Source: Lumbricus terrestris (lineage: Eukaryota; Annelida; Clitellata; Crassiclitellata; Lumbricidae). From it: a stretch of 64,000 nucleotides of DNA. The stretch's first letter is position 1, and every line of letters begins with the position of its first letter. The DNA lies in NCBI GenBank assembly GCA_949752735.1, contig OX457036.1:81757505-81821504 (forward strand), given 5' to 3'. Positions 56,516-64,000 of this stretch are shown piece after piece. Under the pieces are notes generated by a model that saw nothing but the letters and a program-made list of their open reading frames with translations, was not told the origin of the DNA and searched no databases. Both the position numbers and the translations under genes were made by a program.

Positions 56516-56999
56516 ATAATGTCACGACTTACAATGTTAAGCTGGAGATACTTAGTATACAAAAAGATCTACCAGTATATGAAAAAGACCTAGATACCAA
56601 GAACAGAGCATTTGAAAATAAAAAGACTTAATTTGCTGTACATCTAGTGTTCAACAATGTTTTAGAAATGTTTCAAAAAGATTAGCGTAATCGGCATAAC
56701 TCAACGAAAACTCAACGCAATTTGCATATATCAAAACAAAGAGGTCATAGAACTGTGAAAACTGATAGCAGTCTATAAAATGCGTATCAAGTGCAATGGT
56801 AGAACAGAAGAAAATCCAAAAAGCCTCTCAAATGAACATATAAAAGTACTAATTTTTTTCTGACAGAGTGCAAACATTATGTAAAGCATCTTCACAGGTT
56901 TTTTAAAATAAACTGTTAAATAGATGTGCAGTTAAACAAAACATTAAGCACACACACACTAAATTAAATGGGAGAAATGTGATATTGGGGATGGGCTTA

Positions 57000-57075
57000 G
57001 GCCCTTAGGGTAATGGTAAAACAATGGCAAAAAGAGCACAGAGATGTGGGATCGCTTCCCACAACCCTTCCAAAA
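57000..57075 (+). mobile_element. Possible tRNA-like SINE head
   Basis: GGGTAATGGTAAAACAATGG and GTGGGATCGCTTCCCACAAC loosely resemble A and B boxes. No second copy was seen, so support is weak. Confidence 0.3.
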
Positions 57076-57603
57076 GGTGAACTCAACCATCCGTTCGGCA
57101 GTTAGCATTGGTAAACTCAGTAATCAGACGTGATAGGTGCCTTGCATGGCTACGACAGTCAAATTTGACACCTGTAATAACTTGTGATCACTACCGATTG
57201 TAATGATACTACATTGTGTCAGTTTGAAAAATAAACGAAGATTCTTAGTATTTATATCAGAAACAGCTGCAAAAATTTATTTTAAAAAGTTCTCATATAT
57301 CACTAGCACTTTTTTTGATGAAACATTCCAGAACGATGTTCCAGAACATTTTTTCAACTTCTAAAAATAATTTAGTAAATAAAGATTTTAGTAGAAAATT
57401 ATGTAGCTATTTAAATCTTCAATGATATTATTTTCGTTTCTGATCTAAATTATATTTCAAAATAATAAATAAATAAGAGACTGAGGCTCGGTACTTTGGA
57501 GCCCTTCCATCATTTGAATTTATTTAGTTCCAGGACCTTTTATCTAGAGAAGAAACATTGCTGTAGCACTGATGAAAGAGATGATGATTTGTGACTAGCA
57601 TAC

Positions 57604-57700
57604 CAGTAGAGAACACCATCATTGCCTTTTGTGTACAGATCAGATGTATCTGGATCCACCGGAAGATACTTTTTTGCAATCAGGATCAGCAGCAAAATTT
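57604..57700 (-). pseudogene. Plastin-like exon (first CH domain) with frame conflict
   Basis: The minus strand reads DPDCKK in one frame and KYLPVDPDTSDLYTKGNDGV in the next, joined at a run of six A (57670-57675). Plastin 3 has [20 protein letters not shown] then VGDGIVLC, so the match spans the shift without a gap. An AATTCTAG acceptor and a GTATGC donor border it. Neither frame is in phase with the exon at 58355-58528. This is either a homopolymer/assembly error plus a second error, or a decaying gene copy. Confidence 0.6.
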
Positions 57701-57889
57701 CTAGAATTAAACCAAGTCAGACACGGGTCACTATCTTGTCTACATAACAAATTATAAGTAAGAATGAAAAAATAACGAAGTCATTGATATGCCAGCTAAT
57801 GTAAAATGTATCTTTCATTATAAATCATTGCCCACACAGTTCACTTAATACATTTGAAAAGTCGTTCAATATTCCAGAATTCATTCCAG

Positions 57890-58285
57890 AATTTATATAG
57901 CATTTCTTAAAGGGGGCTACTCAGAAGCGCTCCCGGCTCTAGCACGGCAAGAAAGTTTTGTGTTTGACAGGAAATGCTTCAGTAACGGCCCTAGGAAGCA
58001 GACGCAGCTCCTGTGGGATCCCATTCCAGACAGCTGGACCCACCACAGACAATGCTCCATTCTGAATGGTTTTAGTCTGTTCGAATGGAACCAAATGCAC
58101 TCCCTACTGTGCACAACGGAGAGGGTGGCGGCCTTGGATACATGTGGAGCAACAGATATCTTGCAGGTAGTTGTTGCAGGTAGTATGACATGGTGGATGC
58201 AGCAAAAGTGTATGTGAAGGGCACTGAAGGCAGACTTTAATATAAGACTATGATAAAAATTCAGTGGAAGAAATGTATGCGTCAA
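57890..58285 (-). mobile_element. CR1/L2-like LINE 3' fragment
   Basis: The minus frame ends in RAGSASE, as do the LINEs at 34333 and 39337, and is preceded by a WNG..PQELR-like segment with breaks. The nucleotide end (GGGAGCGCTTCTGAGTAGCC, then 'atgctatataa') is the family 3' end. Lies in an intron of the plastin fragment. Confidence 0.7.
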
Positions 58286-58354
58286 TCACTGAAAATATAA
58301 AGAAGCATATTGTAGCTAAGAAATGCATAATTGCAAAGTGAATGCAGAAAATAC

Positions 58355-58528
58355 CGACTTGTTGATCCAGTTGCAAAAGGCAACGCGTTCTTCCGCTGCA
58401 ACAGAATGCGTTGTTCCTTCAGCCGATGTATGAGACATTCCACCAAATGTTGTCACTCCCTGTGCTTTCTTAACCAAAGATTTCTTCTTGCCACCAAAGT
58501 CTCGATCTTGCTTCAGATTTATGTAGAG
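58355..58528 (-). CDS. Plastin/fimbrin exon: linker and start of first CH domain
   Basis: Plastins cross-link actin filaments through two pairs of calponin-homology domains, under control of N-terminal EF hands. This exon (58 codons, phase 0 both sides, acceptor TTTATGACAG, donor GTATTT) reads KKAQGVTTFGGMSHTSAEGT, then THSVAAEERVAFCNWINK. It matches [35 protein letters not shown] of human plastin 3. The frame is intact and well conserved. No later CH exons were found before the SCAF gene on the same strand. Confidence 0.88.
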
Positions 58529-58878
58529 CTGTCATAAAAATGTAAGTACAGCATGATTCAAAACTGAAAGCAATATACTAGAAAGATAACAAGACTGGGA
58601 CAATTTTCAACTTATTTTGATCATGCTTTGCTGATTGTTTACAACAGTAAAGCCACACCATATGTTGTTTAATTGGCCTTGTAGCCATCAATTGTATTAC
58701 AGCATTAGAAGCACCAGCGTGCATAGGATGCACAGCTGGTTATCAACAAATAAGAGACGAAAATTTTACTCATTTTGAAACATTAAATTAAGATGGAGAT
58801 GCCCAGGATGCTTGGCCAATGCTTTTTGTTTATTGATTGAAAGTAACTGAAAATTTCTATAATTATATAATTTTGTAG

Positions 58879-60043
58879 AAGCCCTTTGTAGGTCAATTGC
58901 TCACAACTCTCACTGATGCAGACAAGAGGCATGTTCCACTGTCACCAGTGAACTTGGCAACTGGCTTTCAAGCATTGCACCTTGACAATGTGGCATTTCC
59001 AGTTGTTTTCTCCAAGACTGCTTTCTCCCAGGGCCAGTCTTAGGCATAAGCAACGCAGGCAATTGCCTAGAGTGCCGCAGGCTTGGGGGCGCCGCGGTAC
59101 GGGTGATTTATATGTTTTTTACACTATATTCTTTTAACCTAAAGACTTTTGCTAATGGAAGAAATTTAACACAATTATTGCACTGTTTAGACTGATCTAA
59201 TTCAATTTCAAAGACTGCATAAATTTTATATCGACTAATAAAATTTGATTTTTAACAGCATTCCGTACTGTGCTTTGCAGTCTATGTCTATAATAGACCT
59301 GATGTTTATTGGCTAATACTGACATAGTGACATCTTTCAACCAAATACGCCATCAACTGAAGAATTGTTGTGTTATTTATAGCCGTTGTGTCTTATATGT
59401 TGACTGCTTAGGTTTGAATATTTTGATCTTAAAAATTAAATTATATCAAACTCTATGATTCCATGAAGCATCAGAAATTATCAGGTTTCCAAAGTCAAAA
59501 TAAAAAAAACAAGAGACGAAAGTTAGAATAAAAAGACAATACGGTCGCTTTCCAATTATTTAAACTAAACTGAGGCTGATCCCTACTTTATCTCTCAATG
59601 TTAGCACCCAGTCGTCAGCTGGTAATTCAGACAACGCGACGGTCAATTTCGATAGTGAAGATGTTGCAAGAAGTAAAATGTATAAAATGGGAGTGGGCCT
59701 TGCTGAATATGATTTATATGAAGATGAGATTACAACATTCCAGACTGTAGGCTAAGTGTACCAATGAAAAGCTTAATAATAATATTAAAAAACAGCTCAG
59801 TTATGCACAATGTTAGGCACAATGTTCTGGCTGGTCTCTGAACCGCTGCTAAATGGGTTGTCGTGGGGGTGGACTGTGGAGTGGGGTCAAAGGGCGTCAA
59901 ATGTTTGGATTGCCTGGGGCGCCATTAGGGCTAAGGCCGGCCCTGCTTTCACCTGTTGGGATCTTTCAACTCTAGTGCAGTACATAACCACTCCAGTGTG
60001 CTTGACCCAAGGCAAACAGTATAACACGTCACCTTGTAACTGA
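58879..60043 (+). pseudogene. Unidentified ORF split by a hAT insertion
   Basis: A plus-strand frame opens after ATTTTGTAG at 58879 and reads KPFVGQLLTTLTDADKRHVP, then LSPVNLATGFQALHLDNVAF, up to 59028. A 917-bp hAT element interrupts it. The same frame resumes at 59954 with CWDLSTLVQYITTPVC and stops at 60043. If the element and one target copy are ignored, the frame is continuous. The family is not recognised: a captured gene fragment, another transposon's ORF, or an exon of an unknown gene. It lies in a plastin intron, on the opposite strand. Confidence 0.5.
59029..59945. mobile_element. Non-autonomous hAT element, 917 bp, target duplication CTTTCTCC/CTTTCACC
   Basis: The left end CAGGGCCAGTCTTAGGC and the right end, which reads CAGGGCCGGCCTTAGCC on the minus strand, are inverted repeats of the widespread CAGGGCCGGC hAT type, with GGCGCC motifs inside both ends. 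Flanked by 8-bp repeats (59021-59028, 59946-59953) with one mismatch. The interior is AT-rich without a transposase. Confidence 0.93.
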
Positions 60044-60112
60044 AAAGTAGAATTTCTATATATATAACCATGTTAACCTGGCTCATGGATGACCAGACTT
60101 TAAATTTTAAAC

Positions 60113-60271
60113 CTGTTTGTATTCTTCGAAGTTGAGACGTCCATCCCTGACGATCGTATCATGCTTCTTGATGAGCTCACGGCATTCATGCCCTGCGATC
60201 TTTATTCCGACTTGATTCAGGGCATCTTGCAACTCAGTGGCCGTTATGTAGCCATCACTGTCAACGTCAAT
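60113..60271 (-). CDS. Plastin/fimbrin exon: EF-hand pair
   Basis: 53 codons, phase 0 both sides (acceptor GTTTCTTGCAG, donor GTTTAA). The first loop D-V-D-S-D-G-Y-I-T-A-T-E keeps all canonical calcium ligands. The second, around HDTIVRDGRLNFEE, lacks a proper first acidic ligand. Plastin 3 has [20 protein letters not shown] then DGKISFDEF at the same distance. Followed in phase by the exon at 58355-58528. The exon that should encode the helix before the first loop was not found upstream. Confidence 0.85.
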
Positions 60272-60500
60272 CTGCAAGAAACACAGAGTTTATTTACATA
60301 CAAGTTTGCACTGTTGCTTAAACCTATTGTCATAAAAATGAAGACACAAATGATGCCACCAAAACTCTACAGATTTTCCGCTTATCTTGTCAAAGAAATG
60401 GCAGTGTTAAACCATTTCATTGAGACCCTGCCCAATCAGAAAATGGTGTGCAATATTCCCATGTCAATCATGTCAAGCCACGTGATAACAGAAGAGTAAC

Positions 60501-60687
60501 TTACATGTGGAGCCTTGGATGAGGCATCTGAGAGCATCGGACTGGATCGGCTGCCATTCGTTGAGGGTAGCTGCAGATGCTGAAGAAGGGAAGGATGGAG
60601 GCGGAGAACCTTCCGTTGATCGACGGGTCATGGCGATCTTCTCCATCATAAAGTCCAGGTAATCGTCGGCTGTGAAAGATGGTTGGG
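60501..60687 (-). CDS. Exon-like ORF of unknown family (FTADDYLDFMMEKIAMTRRS)
   Basis: Between a TATTTTTGCCAG acceptor and a GTAAGT donor the frame reads VSQPSFTADDYLDFMMEKIA, a Ser/Pro-rich middle, then WQPIQSDALRCLIQGST. It ends in phase 1, while the plastin EF exon starts in phase 0, so they do not join directly. It may be an upstream exon of that gene with a missing exon between, or part of another gene. I do not recognise it. Confidence 0.45.
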
Positions 60688-60735
60688 ACACCTGGCAAAA
60701 ATACCAAAAAACCTCAACATGACTATGCGCCTAAA

Positions 60736-60963
60736 TCAAAAAGTGGGCTCTAAGTCAGATTCTTCCATGGGGAAGTCAAAGTCCTCACCACTACTCGGCT
60801 GCACCAGGGATGCGCTAGAGTGTAAGGTACCAGGACATAGATCAACAGATTGCCGACCTTGCGAATCAGGGTTCCTTTCCATTGTAGGGGATCCAATCTG
60901 CTGAAGACTGCCAGGATCACCTAGGTGACTGTCTCCTATATCAGCTATCTCGTTGTCAGACAT
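60736..60963 (-). CDS. Possible first exon, unknown acidic protein
   Basis: Begins ATG TCT GAC AAC GAG in a fair start context and reads MSDNEIADIGDSHLGDPGSL, ending in an acidic GEDFDFPMEESDLEPTF before a stop. It lies 48 bases upstream of the next exon-like ORF. A GTGAGG donor within it would join only in a different phase. Identity and exact end are uncertain. Confidence 0.4.
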   Translation of the reverse strand: MSDNEIADIGDSHLGDPGSLQQIGSPTMERNPDSQGRQSVDLCPGTLHSSASLVQPSSGEDFDFPMEESDLEPTF

Positions 60964-61105
60964 AGCAGCAAACGCATTGAATCAGCTTATCCATTAACTT
61001 CTAATTTATTACAGGAATTAATTAATATACAAACACATTGCTTACAATTGATTAGAAATGCTCCATTTCCATGTAAGAAGTGCATCTAATCGAATCAAGA
61101 AATTG

Positions 61106-61348
61106 CTAATTAAAAACCTGAAAATGATCAATTATACATAAAAAGCGAACTGTAGCCTCAGACCCGATAAACTGAGCAAGTTTCAAATTTTCACGACAAA
61201 ATTCAATGGCGTGAGCTACTCTCGCACTCAATGTTTGGGCAACTAAATTGACCTTCATCTTCTGCCAATTGCACATCACGTGAGCAATTTTTAACTTAGT
61301 GCCATTTCGCAAACCCTCAACACTCCTGTAATCTATGCAACTGCTCAA
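61106..61348 (-). mobile_element. P-element/THAP9-type transposase fragment
   Basis: The minus frame reads KIAHVMCNWQKMKVNLVAQT, then LSARVAHAIEFCRENLKLAQ and GSEATVRFLCIIDHFQVFN. This matches a conserved region of P-element and THAP9-like transposases in which KMKV.LA.QTLS.SVA and GSEAT..FI..ID..F...N recur. Only this piece was found; no THAP zinc finger or other catalytic segment is nearby. Confidence 0.7.
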
Positions 61349-61959
61349 TATAATTCAAGCACGATCCACAACAGTTTTCATTTCACTTTTCATTGTCTTG
61401 GACTAACATTTACTGAATAGGAGTGATCCTTCACTGTGATGGCAAGTGTAAACGATGCAGACCGGGTGTCGTTCTCTGTGACAGCAATTGTAGACGATGT
61501 TGACTAGGTGTGCTCAACTTGCTTCTTTTGGGGTTTACTAGACTTCACAACCTAAAACAGCAAAATAATAGCAACACAGTTAAAAACTATAGTTCACATA
61601 TCTTTACTTACTGATCCCGAATGACAAAAGTTCTGCAATCGGTGACAAAAGAGGTGAATATAGTGAATCACAGAGCCGGTGTGAATTACACAAACTACTA
61701 TTGAGGTCTGAACCATGTTACTTGCATTCTAATAGAGGACGATTATAAATTCTCCATATTCAATAACAGCAGCATGAATGTGGAATAGCTTAAAAAAATA
61801 ATAAGTTGATTAATTTCATTATCTTCAATTCACCAATTCACATAAACATTATATGACAGATGGACAGATGAAACTGTTGCAGGAAGAATCACTACGGAAA
61901 GAGACCTTAACAAGATGATCAGGTAAAGCAAAGATGGTTTTTCGTTCTTTAATGTACGG
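61349..61959. other. AT-rich spacer, no recognised feature
   Basis: No supported exon or repeat pair was seen here on either strand. A short imperfect duplication occurs near 61440-61500 ('gatggcaagtgtaaacgatg' against 'gtgacagcaattgtagacga'). Confidence 0.5.
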
Positions 61960-62150
61960 TAATGCCTGCAAACGCACTGCGCTTTACATGTACCGGTTAT
62001 GCAGTAATCTTAATTAAAATGAAACTTAACTACAAACAAAACAGACAGCCTGCATTACATGATGGTAATAGCAGCCTACAAAGTATATCCGCCCTCGAAC
62101 TCATAACCTCTCTCTCTCCGTGCCAACTGTGTTAACCAATGCGCAATAAT
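61960..62150 (-). mobile_element. tRNA-like SINE family C, copy 2
   Basis: Matches 54147-54362 in the same orientation, including 'tatgcagtaatcttaatta' and 'aatagcagcctacaaa'. The tRNA-like head is more degraded than in copy 1. Confidence 0.6.
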
Positions 62151-62346
62151 CATAATCAGCCAGAATAGTCTAAAACCTTGTAAAATGAGTATGACACACT
62201 AACTTGTAGTAAAGTGGTCCGAACACACGCAGAAATATTCTGTATTAGACTAGTCAAAATTCGAAACGATGGATATGTTTACTTTATCTCTGCTCAAGGT
62301 TATACTACAAACCACCATCGATAATATATAAATACAGAGGCATCAT

Positions 62347-62617
62347 CCGTGACGCATCACAGAAACGATCTGTGATTGGCTTAGTAACTCGTGCGCACGA
62401 GATAATATCTCGTGCGCACGAGATAATATCTCGTGCGCACGAGATATTATCTCGTGCGCACGACTTATTATCTCGTGCGCACGACTTAGTAACTCGTGCG
62501 CACGAGATATTATCTCGTGCGCACGAGATATTATCTCGTGCGCACGAGATATTATCTCGTGCGCACGAGATTTAAACAAAGAAAAAAAATTGCATTTATG
62601 TCCTTTTAGGGGCTCCG
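62347..62617 (-). mobile_element. Palindromic-array element, copy B (9 units of 21 bp), inverted relative to copy A
   Basis: CCGTGACGCATCACAGAAAC leads into nine 21-bp units at 62386-62574 and then, after a short A-rich stretch, ATGTCCTTTTAGGGGCTC. Both flanks are the reverse complement of those at 50424-50723. Unit number and the substituted units (CGACTTA variants) differ between copies, so the arrays have evolved separately since insertion. Confidence 0.85.
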
Positions 62618-62991
62618 TACAGAATAACAAGAGCCTCAAGAGGGCCGAAACATCAGAAGGCCTTCAAACAAAGCACACGCTCATGCTGGCCGTTTATAGG
62701 GTTCTGCCTCGGATCCCAAACGACGCCAGCGCATTTGGACGAACCCTGTATTCTCATTAGACGTCGTTTCGTCGTGAGAGGCGTACGTTATAGTACCCGT
62801 ATGCACACGTACGTGGCAAACATTTTAGTCAATTTACGAACTATTATTGGAAATGAACTTTCTTGGTATAAACCGTAGCCTATAGCCTACTCTCAAACAT
62901 CAAGGTTCTTTGGACTGATCTTGCTCAAAGCCTCAAACAAGGTCTAACCCTATTAAACTGCTGGACACAGCTCACACTGGACTATAAATGT

Positions 62992-63211
62992 GGGGCGCGG
63001 TGGTGTAGTGGTGGCGTCGTTGCATTGAAGCCGGAAGGTTCGAGGTTCGAATCCACCTCGCCGCGTAAGGACCTTGGGCAAGTCCTTCACTCACAATTGC
63101 TCAGCGCTTCGGCGTGAAACTCCGATACAGTGTCCGCTCTGCATTCGGGAGCGCCTCTGAGTAGAGAGAGCTTGAAGGGGCGCTATAACAAGTGCACATA
63201 CAAACAATAAT
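62992..63211 (+). mobile_element. tRNA-headed SINE with LINE-like 3' end, copy 2
   Basis: Same structure as 53285-53497 in the opposite orientation, with only a few substitutions. A box at GGTGTAGTGGTGG, B box GGTTCGAATCC at about 63046-63056, LINE-like end GAGCGCCTCTGAGTAGAG and AAGGGGCGCTATAACAAG. The low divergence suggests recent activity. Confidence 0.92.
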
Positions 63212-63311
63212 AGGCCTATATAGCACTAACAAAACGCCTTACAGAAAGCTCCATCAGTTAAGCTAGCTGGACTGCAGAAAGTACAGAGGCAACACCTATA
63301 GGTCCTTCGAT

Positions 63312-63495
63312 CAATTGGTTAAAGTGTTTGGCTGAGCATGCAGTGGGAACGCTGGTTGAGTGAGCAGTGGGAAAGCCGAGAAAGAGCTATTGGAACGGAT
63401 GGTTGTATTTCCAGGGTTCCATCATCCACGCATGGTGAGCAGTGAGAACGCGAGCAAAGAATTTTGAGAGCAATTCCCACTCACTTTAAACCCTG
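63312..63495 (-). mobile_element. Second copy of the 10074-10254 MITE family, inverted
   Basis: GTTAAAGTG..GAGCATGCAGTGGGAACG at the left and CAATTCCCACTCACTTTAAACCCTG at the right match the family ends. The 8-bp flanks do not match, so the insertion is older or rearranged. Confidence 0.6.
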
Positions 63496-63513
63496 CAGCA
63501 TGGCCCATGTCAT

Positions 63514-63668
63514 CATGGGCGGAGCTAGTTTGGTTTCCGTTCCTGGAGGGGCTAAAGCCTGCTTGGGGGGTTAAGCCCGGGAAAAGATACCATTTACATG
63601 GAGAAAAAAATTAATCTGGGTCTTCTTGGGGGGCTTAACCCCCTAGCCCCTGATAAACTCCGCCCACG
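63514..63668. mobile_element. hAT-type MITE, 155 bp, target duplication CATGTCAT/CATGTTAT
   Basis: Inverted ends CATGGGCGGAGCTAG and CTCCGCCCACG are flanked by 8-bp repeats at 63506-63513 and 63669-63676 with one mismatch. The interior is rich in 'ggggcttaacccc'-type sequence. Confidence 0.8.
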
Positions 63669-63887
63669 CATGTTATCCCGATAATGGGTAGGCCTATTAG
63701 CATTAGTTTGATTTTTCAGAAAGTTGACATAGGATAGGCCTATATATTTCAGAGGCACGTACGGTAGGCCACAAATGATTTAACTTTCATTTGATCTTGA
63801 CTTTTTATCATCTTGACAATGATGCGTGCGATGCTGTCCTGTCTTCGTCGGGCAATAATAGCCTAGGCTATTGTGCGTAACCATGAA

Positions 63888-64000
63888 CAGGGGCGGATTC
63901 AGGGGGCCAATCCGGCCATGGCCCCTCATTCAGAAAATTATTTTTCACCAGCCATTTTGGCGTGGAAAGTGGACGTGGCAATTCGGCAGACCTGCCAGAC
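63888..64000 (+). mobile_element. hAT-like element, left end, runs off the right edge
   Basis: Begins CAGGGGCGGATTCAGGGGGC, a typical hAT MITE terminus. The next 100 bases match the inverted copy at 56149-56515. The right end lies outside the window. Confidence 0.6.

Noticed and set aside
50457..62574. CRISPR-like array
   Set aside because: Units are contiguous with only 3 bases between palindromes, no unique spacers, and the DNA is eukaryotic.
62992..63065. True tRNA gene at the SINE head
   Set aside because: Same reason; identical head plus body occurs at 53285-53497.

Overview
The window is animal nuclear DNA: GT-AG introns, kilobase-scale AT-rich introns, and dense LINE, SINE and hAT-type debris. 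Exon-by-exon reading recovers homologues of two bilaterian gene families (FEZ/UNC-76 and SCAF4/SCAF8) plus the front end of a plastin/fimbrin. The repeat flora suggests a marine invertebrate, possibly a non-vertebrate deuterostome: CR1/L2-like LINEs with an NPGP motif, an HmRTE-type LINE, several hAT MITE families and tRNA-headed SINEs. That placement is an inference and is weak.

Layout. 1-1120 (minus): tail halves of two copies of one LINE family. 1595-11582 (plus): a FEZ gene, eight coding exons found, with a CpG-rich 5' end and the family's C-terminal VLCPxT encoded in a tiny last exon. A 2.6 kb LINE sits antisense in its largest intron, and the exon for the conserved FSMEGIS block was not found there. 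10.07-11.35 kb holds a hAT MITE, a SINE and an RTE fragment. 11.6-18.2 kb is AT-rich convergent intergenic/3'UTR sequence with a near-perfect 66-bp inverted repeat. 18191-49729 (minus): a complete 18-exon SCAF4/SCAF8 gene whose exon phases all agree and give a 2315-residue protein. Its order is CTD-interacting domain, polyQ, RS region, RRM, then a very long M-P-x-G-P repeat region in one 3.57 kb exon. Its introns carry LINE pieces, hAT elements with intact 8-bp target duplications, and SINEs. 50.4-64 kb: repeat-rich, with two inverted copies of an element built around a 21-bp palindromic tandem array (50.4 and 62.35 kb). Between them lie a plastin front end (EF hand and start of the first CH domain, minus strand, apparently broken), two unplaced exon-like ORFs, a P/THAP9-type transposase fragment, an ORF of unknown identity split by a hAT element, and paired SINEs.

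How the genes relate. FEZ is a kinesin cargo adaptor, SCAF4/8 an RNA polymerase II CTD reader, and plastin an actin bundler. Nothing suggests they act together. FEZ and the SCAF gene converge; the plastin fragment lies on the SCAF strand upstream of it. The window's main interest is its mobile-element biology and the expanded C-terminus of the SCAF protein.
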